In this document: positions 1 through 25,700 of the stretch, piece by piece
Position numbering within the stretch: the stretch's first letter is position 1
Layout of the letters: every line of letters begins with the position of its first letter
NCBI GenBank assembly: GCA_023974075.1
Contig: CM043796.1
Location: 25,326,537 to 25,390,536, forward strand
Source of the DNA: Chaenocephalus aceratus
Taxonomy: Eukaryota > Chordata > Actinopteri > Perciformes > Channichthyidae
Reading direction: 5' to 3'
Length of the DNA: 64,000 bases
Translations under genes and position numbers: made by a program
Notes under the pieces: model-generated
Seen by the model: only the letters and a program-made list of their open reading frames with translations
Databases searched by the model: none
Told to the model about the DNA's origin: nothing

Positions 1-113
1 TTAATTATTGTATATGGTCATCTCGATAGCAATGGAATCGTAACATACATTAATGTGTAAGTCGTAGAGAACAACATTAACGGGGTAATGGCGTGCTACT
101 GTTTTCCACGCAG

Positions 114-2836
114 ATTCTGTTTGAGGCCGGGGAGAACACCAAAGGAACCGATGTTTCTGTCTTCATCGACATCCTGTCCAAACGCAGCGGGCCGCAGCTC
201 ATCAAGAGTAAGTGTTGAAATATTTGAGAGTTTCAGCTTTTAGGTTTGACTCATGGCTAAACACACACCTGGAGAACCGGTGGAACCACACTTTTTGTAG
301 CCGGTGGAACACACCCAGCAGTGTAGTAATAATATAGAGAATAGTAGGGCGGATTTCTTAAAGATAAAACAGGACTATGAAGCAGTTGTACTCTTGATGA
401 GGCTATTTTATTTAGGGTTCTTTAGATTTTTTTAATGTTTTGAAAGTGTAGATGTACTTAGGCAAGGCAAGGCAAGTTTATTATATAGCACATTTCAATA
501 CAAGGCAATTCAAGTGCTTTACAAAAATGAAAGACATTAAAAGCATTAAGAAATATATTATAAAATGGCACTCATTTAAAAGCAAAGATACAGCATAAAA
601 GTCACAGTGCAAAAAGTTACTTAGGCACACATTCTCTCTCCATATGGTAATAATATATGGTTTGGCCTTTGTAGAGTACACATTCAAAAGATACTTTAAA
701 TCCAGCTAAAGGCGCCTTTTTAAATGCACATATTTCCCAACTTTACTTCTATAACTTTTTGTAAAGACGTCTGCTTTACTTTCTGACTCATACATCCCTA
801 TTGTTTGTGTTTACCTGTTAGCCTTCCAGCACTACGCCGCTGTCAGTGACATCTCATTACCTAAAGCCCTGGATTTGGAGCTGAAGGGAGACATTGAAGA
901 ATGTCTCATTGACATTGGTAAGGAATGGTCTTCATTTATTTCAGTTATTGTTTGATAAAAGGGAAACATTTGTTCTGAAGTAGTAAGCACTGAGGAAGTA
1001 AGGTAATAGGATTACAAGGATCTATCTTCCGGGGAGCATGCATGCAATTTATACCTACTTATTCTTTATACCAACGTATTGCCATTTACTTTTATGTAAG
1101 CTTACAAATAGTGCTTTGTTATTTGTTGTGTAAAGATCTGGCATCATTGTGAATAGGAATGGTCAGAAATCTAACAAATATAGCCTGAATTCCCAAAGTA
1201 TATTTAATGGAAATATGTCCAGTGATTTTCAAGACATTTTATTGGTGACTGTTGGGCATGCCAGGCTTGTCCGATAGCTGGACAAGAGGGTTTGATTCTG
1301 TGAAACATAAATCATCACAATTGTATTGTTAAGTCTGCAACATGTGGTGTCCAGAGGGAAACCCTGGAAGGAGAGTGAGAGTCACAAAAACTCATAACAA
1401 TCAAAGGGAGTGCAGAAATCCTTCTTGAGCACATAATGTATCAACAAAATGATTCCCAGCTGTAATAGGAGGTGAAGCTTTGAACATGGATAGACGATAC
1501 GATACTGTCTGCACATGCGTCATGCTTCTAAAACCTTGTATGGACTTCTTTAGCCTAAACATCTGCATACTGCATATTTTAAATGGCAGTGTTTTTCTTT
1601 TTGACGTTTAGTAAAATGTTCCTGGAACAAAGCCGCTGTCTTTGCTGAGAAGCTCCATCTGGCTATGAAGGTGTGTGAATATCTCCTTCCTTTTCTCACC
1701 ATATGTCGGAGTGTGTGTGTGTTTGTGTCACGTTTCCACTGACATTTTGTGTTCTAACTTTGCTCATGTAATTAAGAAAGTTATCTTAATAACGGTGTAT
1801 GTGTTTTTCTTTGTGATGCCTGCTTTGGAATTTATTTGAAGTGGGGCAAGAATTGTAAAATCCCCCATAATATGCTGCATTTCTTATGAATAATATGTAA
1901 AAACTAGGAATCCTTGTTTTGCAACCAACATGATGGTACATAACTTTACTTGATATCATACAAACAGAACCGAAGTGTTGACCCGAGTCACATGATTTGA
2001 TACTCAACTTGGACTTGAGCCTTTTGACCTAAAACATACTTTATAACTTCCCCCAAGCCCAAAGATGTTATTCAAAAATTGCCATGAAACAATTAATTCC
2101 TGAATCAACTTATTAACACAAATCTTTCACAGCGAGTCGAACCAAAATTCCCCCTGACCACTTTCATACAAACCAATGTGAGAGCATCAGGTTGCAGGAG
2201 AGAAACATGTCAAACAGGCGTTATGTTACTGAGTCCCTGGAGAACATACAATAAAAAAACAAAAACGTATAATGTGGTCAACTTAAAACAGATTTAAGCA
2301 AATCATCCGTGTCAATTATTATTACAGATGTATTATGACTCGTTTGGGGTTTAGGACTTCCATGTAGGACTCGGGGTGGGTTCGTAACTCTTGAGAATTG
2401 TCTCCAAACTTGTCTTAAATAACAACTTGAGCACAATATTTACTTGTGATTTGCAACACAATGACTTTGCCCCATATTTACTGCGAAGCGAAGATGTTTG
2501 CCTTCTACCTGCTCAGTGTTTACACCTCTGCTACGTTCTCACAGGGCCACGGCACATGTGAGGACACTCTGATCCGAGTGATGGTGAGCCGCTCTGAGGT
2601 CGACCTAAAGAAGATTATTGCGGAATACAGGGCCATGTATGACGTCAGCCTACAGGAGGCCATTCTGGTAAAATGACACACCTAGAATTAGTGCCCTAAA
2701 TTTATGTCACTCACTCATACCAGAAACAAAGATGTAATATGAGGGTTTTTCAGCTGAGCACTTTTGTTTTTGTTTACAGATGGACACTAAGGGACATTAT
2801 GAGAGCGTCCTGCTCGGACTGTGTGGAGCTCACTGA
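114..2836 (+). CDS. anxa1: Annexin A1, 3' part (last five coding exons)
   Basis: Annexins bind acidic phospholipids in a calcium-dependent way; annexin A1 acts at membranes and in resolving inflammation. The exons are 114-207, 822-917, 1612-1670, 2545-2667 and 2780-2836 (94, 96, 59, 123 and 57 nt), all with GT-AG borders and joining in frame to 142 residues ending LGLCGAH and a TGA. The translation covers the end of annexin repeat III (EAGENTKGTD, ALDLELKGDIEECL) and all of repeat IV (MKGHGT, IRVMVSRSEVDL, DTKGHYES), including the GxGT plus downstream acidic residue pattern of type II calcium sites. Repeat IV matches annexin A1 better than A2. The exon sizes match the conserved annexin gene structure. 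The 5' exons lie upstream of the window. Fish carry several anxa1 copies, so the exact paralog is open. Confidence 0.93.
461..640 (-). repeat. Retrotransposon 3'-end fragment in an anxa1 intron
   Basis: The intron between 207 and 822 holds a stretch beginning with a short GGCAA tandem repeat and continuing as TTTATTATATAGCACATTTC and CAATTCAAGTGCTTTACA. This is the typical reversed 3' end of teleost non-LTR retrotransposons. No coding part remains. Confidence 0.5.
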
Positions 2837-2966
2837 AATTCTTCGGGAAACCACTCTTCTGGAAATGTAGACCATTCTATCCCCTGGATTATAAACACAT
2901 TTTACATCTTTGAAAGTTATGACAAATACCGTGATCAATCTGTTTTATTGAGTTGTTCCCACCAAA

Positions 2967-2972
2967 AATAAA
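2967..2972 (+). terminator. Poly(A) signal of anxa1
   Basis: A canonical AATAAA lies about 130 bp after the annexin stop codon, giving a short 3' UTR. Confidence 0.6.
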
Positions 2973-2974
2973 AA

Positions 2975-3470
2975 AACATCTCATGCACTTCCTGTCTGCT
3001 GTTTCTGTTTCTCTTTTTGATTTAATCTGTGTTATCTATGTATTTTTTTTCTAGAAATAATTATTTCCACTAGTATATTGATTTATATCTCACACAAAAA
3101 TGGCTAATCATTTGTTATAGGCTAACATAATAATATAAATGCTAAAGCTTCTTTAACAGCCTTAGGGACCCTCTCCCCGAAATTAAAATAATTATATACG
3201 AATACAAAAATAAATTTAAAATAAATTAAATAAATAATGATGTATTACATAATACAATCATAAAAACTAACTTGAAACAATTATATAAATAAATATATAT
3301 TTTTTTACTAAACAAAAAAAGTAAGTGATACAAATAAGAATGAAATATTTACTTACGGAGTTTTCATGTTTTGAATATCTTGTGTCCTTGCCAGCCTAAA
3401 GGAGACGACCCCTACCTCCGAGGGACCAAACAAAAGGTCATGTGATCGAGTAAATTCAAATCAATCCTTG
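2975..3470. other. AT-rich spacer downstream of anxa1
   Basis: The stretch is strongly AT-rich, especially 3050-3350. I see no open frame, splice pattern or recognisable repeat in it. Confidence 0.5.
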
Positions 3471-3565
3471 CTGAATAGCTCAGTGGCTCAGTGGTTAAAG
3501 CAGACTGTTCTGAGCCCATAGTCCACTTCTAAATCACTGAGACGTCACGTGGGTTCGGATCCACA
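3470..3565 (+). repeat. tRNA-like or tRNA-derived SINE fragment
   Basis: TAGCTCAGTGG at 3476 resembles a Pol III A box and GGTTCGGATCC at 3552-3562 resembles a B box. The spacing (about 65 bp between them) is longer than in most tRNAs, and I could not fold a clean cloverleaf. A degenerate tRNA-derived SINE head is more likely than a working tRNA gene. Confidence 0.3.
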
Positions 3566-3636
3566 TTCTGGCCATAAACATAATAAACAAAATAAAAAGT
3601 TGCTTAAAGAATATCCACTCAAATTAAGAAATGCAA

Positions 3637-3966
3637 TTAAAAAAAAATCCTCGATGCCAAAGCCTTTTTATACCTTACAGTTACACAGATGTTATTAACG
3701 TAGTCAAACCACCAGGGAAGTGTTAGGAGATGTGTGAAGTGATTTTGTGTTTCTTTTAACATGTTACGCATAAAAGACAACAGTTCATTCGGGCAAACTT
3801 TTTTCTTAAGTGCAGTTCCTGCGCCCTTTTGCTGCAAAGCTGGAGCACTAACATGTATTACATTTCTTTGTGCACCCTTTTCAGGACATTTATAAATGTA
3901 CTTTTTGTCCTCATCGTCATCGTCTGCGTATCCGTGCGCAGCAGCAACGGTCACAAACACAAACAC
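3637..3966 (-). CDS. Unrecognised 109-codon open frame, divergent from slc30a5
   Basis: The frame starts with a hydrophobic stretch (MFVFVTVAAAHGYA) followed by an acidic run (DDDDEDKK), has four cysteines and ends in a basic aromatic tail. It begins about 430 bp upstream of the slc30a5 ATG on the opposite strand, where a bidirectional promoter could drive it. I recognise no family, see no splice partner, and the frame could occur by chance. It may be the first exon of a longer divergent transcript or not be coding at all. Confidence 0.15.
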   Translation of the reverse strand: MFVFVTVAAAHGYADDDDEDKKYIYKCPEKGAQRNVIHVSAPALQQKGAGTALKKKVCPNELLSFMRNMLKETQNHFTHLLTLPWWFDYVNNICVTVRYKKALASRIFF

Positions 3967-3970
3967 TACA

Positions 3971-3985
3971 CGTGACGTGACGTGG
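3971..3985 (+). promoter_or_regulatory. UPR element (TGACGTGG) in the slc30a5 promoter
   Basis: CGTGACGTGACGTGG contains TGACGTGA followed, overlapping by three bases, by TGACGTGG at 3978-3985. TGACGTGG is the unfolded-protein-response element bound by XBP1 and ATF6. From memory, the human, mouse and chicken SLC30A5 promoters carry the same octamer and it mediates induction by ER stress. The position, about 415 bp before the ATG in a TATA-less region, fits. Function in this fish is inferred. Confidence 0.55.
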
Positions 3986-4399
3986 ACCTGTCTACCGTGT
4001 CCGGAAATGCTGTGGCTTTTTGTCCAGCTCGGATAATTTACCTATTTATTGAAGCTGTCAGCTCAGTTTTAACATTATTAATGTCCTACCTCTTACTAAG
4101 CAACTGCATGTGTTCATAAGGCGTACACAGCACGCGCAGCACGAGTCGCAGCTAATAACTTTGGATACAATCTTAGCTAGCATAACAGATGGCTAGCTAG
4201 CAAGCTAACAGACTAAGAAGCTACCAGCTGAATGTTTACAGTTAATTTAACAAACTAACTGTTACGTTTTAACGAAAGAATGATTAAAAGCTAACGGAAG
4301 AATGGCTATACTCTTTACCAGTAAATTGGCTGCGGTTTAATTACTTTTAAGGTAATGTTTAGGGTATTGGGGATTTAAATACTTCAACTGGGCTTTAAG

Positions 4400-18356
<13,957 letters not shown>

Positions 18357-18440
18357 CCGCAAATATTTTGGACCAAATGAAACTTTTTCGGATTCACTTT
18401 TTTTTATTGAGATGTACAGTAAATGTATGAATGTGGTTTG

Positions 18441-18446
18441 AATAAA
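18441..18446 (+). terminator. Poly(A) signal of slc30a5
   Basis: AATAAA occurs 85 bp after the slc30a5 stop codon, consistent with a short 3' UTR. Confidence 0.6.
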
Positions 18447-18449
18447 TCT

Positions 18450-19186
18450 GAATATATTGGCTTGTTGCATATTATCCCTTACCAATCAGTGAAAAAGCAA
18501 ACGTTGCTTCATCTGCAATTTAAACCAACGTTGAACTAACATTAGCTTTTGTTTTTCTTCTGTTATCTCTGCCGGATATCCGTCTGTCCACAGCTACTCT
18601 CACAAAGAATCAATCAATCGAAGTACTTACAATAAAAACATATTTATATAAACAATTGAAGTGTAAATGTGCAATACAAGTCCTTGTAACCCCAGGGACA
18701 CAGCGTCTAAAGCACAGGAACAAGACAGGACGTCCTCCACAGCACAGAAACCCTCCGAGGACATGGTGAAGACATGGTGCAAGCCATTGCTGTCAGATCC
18801 TGGTGCAGGTCAGACCTAAAGCTGCAGCCATGTTTTGGTAAAGCACACTTAACTACACTCCAGATAATCCGTCTGACTCGCCGTTAGCTCCTCGATGTTG
18901 GCGCATGCTCACTTTTTACTACTGGACCCATCAGCCTCGTATTTTCTGAGCACATTTATGACTGTTTCTTAAAGATCTCTTGTGGCTTTGGGGATGAGAG
19001 ATTTTTTGAAAAACATATAACACTGTACGTTTTATAATGTCACGACTTGCTTCTGACTGCAGGATGGGGCAAGTGATGAGCAGCTGATCTGATCCTGCCA
19101 TACTTGCCTGATATTGCAACTCGCAAGGATTTTGTGGAAGTTTACGATATTTGCGGTTTGTATTTTTCCAATATAACATCAGCAGT
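18450..19186. other. Spacer between slc30a5 and mamdc2 3' ends
   Basis: The two genes converge here. No reading frame is supported. It probably contains the far 3' UTR of mamdc2 (minus strand), but I could not place its end; reversed poly(A) signals occur at 18403-18408 and 19227-19232. Confidence 0.4.
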
Positions 19187-19496
19187 GGCAGAGATTTGCA
19201 GTCGAATGAGTGCATTTTTGAGTATATTTATTATTATTTGTTATTGTATGTTCTGTGTCATAGTCCTTACAGTTATGTGGTCCAACTAGGGACATGTTGG
19301 AAAGGTTTTCACTTGGGTTTCAGTAATGATCCCAAAAGGATGTCCTTAGTCAGTTCGTTATTCATGAATGAATTGGAAGATGCATTCCCACAAGGTGACA
19401 TTCAATTCAACATCAACCAGTAAAAACACATACCAACGTATTTTTTTTTTAACCTTCTCGCTTTACTTGGCGTTGAGCATTAATCTAATGCATATA
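19187..19496 (+). repeat. Duplicated segment, copy 2
   Basis: Direct copy of 15352-15680 (slc30a5 intron 13), with scattered small indels. This copy is not interrupted by the CCGTACTTTT element, so that element inserted after, or at, the duplication event in copy 1. Confidence 0.75.
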
Positions 19497-19738
19497 CATG
19501 TGAACAAAACAGTTAAACTCACTCTGTTGCTACAGTGCAGAGAGAAATACGGACTATCATACACCTGATTGGTGATACTTCAACAAAACGGAACTACATG
19601 AAAAGTCTCCTTTTACCCGCACTACTAAATGTTCTGACTGACACCGTGATTGACACGCAGGAGTCAGGGGTCTGTAATGTGCACACAAAAAACACGGGGG
19701 GGGGGGGTTTCATGCATCGTACACAGCTGATCTTCCTT

Positions 19739-22700
19739 CTACTCGATGTCATTGGAGCTTCCCACGGGGGCTTCTGTCTTCGTTACTGCAGGGGGACAAA
19801 AGTAAATCAGGTAATTCTCTGTTCATTTTCTTCTTTGATGTTTAATCTTAAACCACGTGTTCAACATTCAATACTGTAGATGTTTTACCTGGGCAAGGTC
19901 CGCTCTCTAAGGCAATGTCATCAATGGCAATGTCACTCCTTACTGATGAACCCCTGGTGGCTTCAAACACAATCTGGAACAGAAAGAAGTACAGAGCTGT
20001 AAAGCAAAAAGTATTAAAAGTACAGTTTCTGCAGAATATGGCCCGTGGGACTGATATATCTTTGTATATGACACAATTAGGGTGCAATGTTTAGGCTGCA
20101 TTTGACTGTTGTAGGGTAGGTTAGGGTTATGTATTTTATCTTCCTTATTTACAGTCAAACCTCCCTGAGCCTTAACTCATTTGCAAAACAGCCCAAAAGG
20201 TTAGGAATCCTATATAATGTATTGTTTAATAGGCTGATCCTATCTGTTGGGAAAATACTGAATGTACTCTTCCAATATCAGATAGCACATGATAACAAAG
20301 GCCCCACTGTAGCTGTGTACATGACAGGATGTACCTAGAAGAGCATCAGGACTGTTTTAGACCTATGATACAGTATGTGATTAACATGATGATACGTGGG
20401 TCTTAGCTAATCTAAACATTGTATACTGCTTTGAACTGGTATTGAACTGCATCCTGAGTGATATTTTTCTAACAATATCCATGTCCAGCGCACAGACTTT
20501 AAATACAAACAGCCCTCAGAGGTTTCTTGCCTGATGCTGGGTATCGCTCCTGTACTCCACCGTGGCCTTGAGCCAGGCAACGCTCTGCTCTCCGCTCAGT
20601 TTCCACAGCAACGCACCCTCTCCATCCTTATGGAGGTGAACGCTGAGCTGACCCGTGCCTGAGCCGTACATGTGGTAGTAGAAGCTCAAACACTGAGGCC
20701 CCCTGGAGCCTCTCAGGGGTCGAGAGAGCAGCCGCACGCTCTGACCCGACAGCATGGGCGACGCCTCCATGTGCAGGTAGTGTCCTGTCAATCAAAGGTC
20801 AACGGGTTCAACGCAGACTGCTACTCAAGCTGTGTTACTGTGTAACGTTCTCTAGTTCTTTTAGAGCAGGGGTGTCCACACTTTCTGCACTGAGGGTCGC
20901 ATACAGACAAGTATAGAGGTGAGGTATATTGCATTGTCAGTTCAGTTATAAGTAAAAAAAACAAGCCTCATGTTGCTTATAAAAAGAGAAAATATGAAGG
21001 TTGAATTTCAAGCTTGTTATGTAATTAAGTTATTGGGTTATTATTTTGTATCAACTAAGATTTGTTTGAAAATGTTTCCAACTTTAATTGACCTTTTAAC
21101 ACATGAATACTGTGTAATATATTTGTACAAATATATTTAAGAAGTACAGTATATGACAAGCACAAGTTTAATCTTGTGGGCCATATTTCAATATACTCTT
21201 GGAATTAGCTGATGGCCGATTCAAAATGGGCCGCGGGCCGCATTTGGTCCCCGGGCTGTAGTTTGGACACCCCTGTTTTAGAGCGTGCAGAATATTGTGG
21301 ATTTGGAAGGAGCGTTAAGCGCGGGACCCTCACCGAGTCCCGTGCTGTGGTCTGCTCTCGGTCCGGTGTAGGAGGTGGGGGTGGGTCCTCGTCTCAACTC
21401 CCAGTCTCCACTGTCACTCTGCTTGTCCTGAGTGTAGCCACACAGGCCCGCCTCAAAGTCACAGTGTCCGGGCAGAGTCCGCAACACGGAGCCTGCAACA
21501 GCAACATGAAAACACTACAAAATGTTCTGCAACACTTGTATTTGATAGTTGCCTTTAAAACAAAACTAGTGGTTGGACTGACAGGGAGCTGTGAGGCATA
21601 ATTTAGGGTGATTCGTATCTTCTCTGTTTGAGAGGGGAGATAGAGGTGGTGGAGGTCTGGAGATTAGTTTCTGAGTTGCAAATGTTCTTTAATGGCACAA
21701 ATTCCTGTAGTGTGTTATATAGGTTTTTGTGCATGTAAATGGTCTGCAAAGGCTACAATCCCAAAGCTCACTCAAGAGGGAGTTTCTCTCCCACCCCCCC
21801 CCCCCCCCCCCATGGATGTATAATAAGAACTGGATACAGCGTGGGAGGCGGGGGGAACTAGTTTTCTCATTGCTGCGTTTAGCTAAACAGTATGTTGGGA
21901 GTATTTTGATGTCGTCTGACTGAAACTAAATATGGGGAATGGAATTTTGATCAGGGTAAATAGAGATTTGTTTTTGTTGTTGCAGTTTGTACCTTCTGTC
22001 AGCTCACAGTCTCCGAGGCTCAGGCTGATGTCGTCCAAAGCCACGGAGCCGCAGTCCCAGAAGCTCTTGCAGGTGCTGACGAACACCATCTGAACAGCAG
22101 AGGAAAGCAGTGAGCAGCTCCACTGTCAGAGGGTCAACACCATCGCTCATTTACACTGACATCTCTGGAGAAACTACACACACGTCATTACACACACGTC
22201 ATTACACACACGTCATTACACGCACGTTCTGTTTGTTTCTGCCCTGCGTGAGACTTCCTCGTGGGGAAGAAAAAATCCTCAATTGGAATCTTGAAATCGG
22301 TTCAATGTGTTCAGAAAGGAAGAAAAGGCCAGTGTGGGAAATCCTTTGAGCGTTTAGTCATCTGGATGAACTCCTTCTCATCATGCACATGAACAAACAC
22401 AGTAATAAATCCGATAAATCAAAAAGCTGAACTGTAAAAGGCTCCGACACAAGAGCAGAACGTGAGAACAGGTTAGTTGTCCCCTCAGGGCTCCGTAAAG
22501 GACAACACTATTATTTAAGAATAAAAGTGAGAAACATTATGAGAAAGGGATCATTTGTTCTATTATCGCGAATCCTATCACCCATGAGGGGATGTCTTCA
22601 GTTTGGTTTGTGGTCTGCTTGTCTTTCATACGGCAGGCTTAGAAAAACACGACTGGCCCAATGTCAATGGAACTTGGTGGAAAGGTGAATCCTGAGCCAA

Positions 22701-25700
22701 GGAAGAACTCGTTACATCCTGGAGCGGATCTGCTTCCTGGAGCATTACTTTTTATTCATGGCAAAGGCCTTAGCGAAGCTCTGTGCTCGCTGCCTTGGCG
22801 GAGGTCTGCACTTTTTGAATGCCCTTCTTGTTTGTTTATTATTTCCTTCGTTCCTTCCTCCCGTCCTTTATTAATGAATGATTTGGCTCACTGTCTCCCT
22901 CTTTCTCTCCTCACTTACTTCCTTTTTGATCCTTCCCTCTTTCCCTTTCACGCTTATTCTCTACTGTTTTCTGCCTTTGATATTTCCACTTCCTCTCTTC
23001 TGACCTTGGCAGGCTTTGATGTCTGGAAGGTGACATCCGCTGTGATCCAGATTCCTCGGGACTTCTCCCCCTGAGTCCAGATCCTCTCCTGGCTGCTGCC
23101 CTGCTGCAGATACACAGCCAGAGCCTGGTCCGTCTGGTTGAAACCTGCAGTTGCCAGAGTTATCTTTGGTCAGTGAGTCAGTCAAACAATCACAGACAGC
23201 GATAACATTATGCAAATGTTCTTTCATCCGGAGAGTTTTTGGGGTGCCACTCACCCCTCAGGGAGAAGTAGAATCTCAGGCAGTACTTCATGTTCCCAGG
23301 CAGAGTTGGACCGATCAGGCGGCTAACGTAGCCAGAGAGTGGGCTCAGCCAGGAGTGAGCCAACAGGAAATATCCTTGAAGGAGAAGAGAGCCTTTATTT
23401 CCCTTCAAAACGGTCTCTTCCTCTGAGTCCATGCCATGAGTGTTCCTGTCACTACTGCCACCTGTTATTGATCTTGAATTCAACAGTTTTCAAATGGTTT
23501 TAATCCTCAAATCCAGATTGGTTCACCACATTATCACCCTTTGGTTTCTAAAGCTGTCTCATCCAATTTTCTTTGCTACAAAATCTATACAAAGCAACCA
23601 ACACTAATAAAATGGTAATCGCTAACATATTAGCAATGTACAATTTAAAAAAAGAAACTGCTTCTGGTGGCAACATTTACTGAACCAGATAGTAAAAATG
23701 GCAAAAACAATAAGCTAAATAGGGCTAAAAGCTTTGTGAAGCAAACAAGTTGACCACAATACCCACAATCAAACTCCACTGGATTCACTTGACTGTACAG
23801 ATGTTAGTGTTATGCTAGTAAAGGGTGATGTAGTCAGGGACTGCTATCCTTAAGCAGAGATAAGGGTGGACTTCAGAGATCTAGTAAACTCTCCTCCTTC
23901 TTTCTCCAAACCCTCAGAAATGTTTTATATTTTGGGGGTTTCATAATCGGCGCACGCAAAATGGCTCTATAGCGCCCCCTAAACTTAAATCGACTATTCA
24001 TTGTAGCCCTGGCCCACCTGCTCCTGTGGTGTGGTCTCCGTTCCTAAATATGTTGGGCTTCACAGACACTCTCCTCCACAGCGACCCGGTCATCTGCTCC
24101 TGGGAGTAGCGGCAGAAAACCAGACTCAAAGTCACAGTTAGCGATGGAGGGGTCAAAGGTCGGCTCTGTGGATCACATGGGATCAGCAGATGTTGTTGGA
24201 TTAACACTGTTTTGTATTTGGCCTTAACTTAATATTTAACAGAACGTTTCACATGACAGAGGAAATACTAAAACGGCAAGGAAAGCAAAGAACTGTAATG
24301 AGCACAATCATGCTTAGGGATGGTCCATACTCTATTTTAATCCACCACCCTGGGGACTAACTTGACATATGACCAGAGGTGGGAAGTAGGGTAGTACAAA
24401 TACTTTGTTACTGTACTTAAGTATGTTTTTCTGGTATCAGTAATTTACTCCACTATTTATTTTCCTGACGACTTTTGACTTTTACTTCTTACATTTTGAA
24501 CCCAAATACCTGGACATTCTACTTCTTACATTTTCCAAACAGGCTGGTTCCTTTAGTTTGAATGTGTGTTTGGTGGCGTGATCATTATTCTTTAGAGTCA
24601 TTGCGTGCCTATTGATTTGAACACGATCCGTGTATCCATCACTTCCTGGTCTTCTCTAAAGAAGAGGGACCAATGGAAACGTTGTCATGTTGCCGTTGTT
24701 CAGCATGGAAACATTCATTAGCTAACAATGACATTATTGTTCTATTAATGTAAAGGGAGGTCAGGTACTCTTTAAAACAGCTGCTAGTTGGGTACTTTTA
24801 CTGAAGTACACTTCAAAGCCTCTTTACTTTTACTTGAGTAAAGAAGTTTAGTCAGTACTTCTACTTTTACCAGAGAATTTTTAAACACGAGTATCTGTAC
24901 TTCTACTTGAGTAAAGGATGTGTGTACTTTTGCCATCTCTGCATATGAACATCCTCAATTGTTAATAATTTGGATGAACAACAGTGAGTGACTGTAGCTG
25001 CAGCTCACCAGTGTCTGTGCTGCAAAACTCTGGAGAAAAGGAAATGTCATCAATTGCAACACGTCCACCTCTCGCACTGTTAAAGGACACTTCAAAGACC
25101 ACCTGAGAAGCAGACACATGGAGAAGCTCATAAACAGAGATGCATGACATCATGTGCACGCCAATATAAAACCCTCACACAGAAAGAACATGTATGTTCT
25201 GTAAGAAGAAAGAACACGTTTAAAAACAAACACTTTTACATTCTGTTTTTAGAGTTAAAACTTTAGCAGCATGTTGAATAATTAGACCTCCTATAATGCT
25301 GCTTATGATTTCATTCAGCATAAAATGATAATTCTTCAACATTTTAGTTTCTAAGGGGACATTTCCCCTAGTTATTGCATTGCTACCACAAACAAACTAG
25401 CATGTATTTATTATTTCTCCATTTAACTAAGCCCTTATATCATATACTATATGTATTTATCTTTAGACAATAGGACATGTACACAACAAAATAGGAAAAT
25501 GTAAGAAAAACAATGTGTTATTTCTTCCTTTGAAAAGTCATATAGTCTCATCTAAATATCTTAAAGTGTTCACATACACTTTGAAATGCTATGTACATTA
25601 AGCGTAATTCCATACTGACCTGTACAGAGTACGGTGCCTTCAGTTCCACCTGCACAGGTATCCATTCTTCCAGCGTCCCGCTCCAGTCGTTTTGGTTTTC

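Noticed and set aside
3470..3565. Considered as a working tRNA gene
   Set aside because: Box spacing is wrong and no cloverleaf forms by eye; kept only as a tRNA-like repeat.
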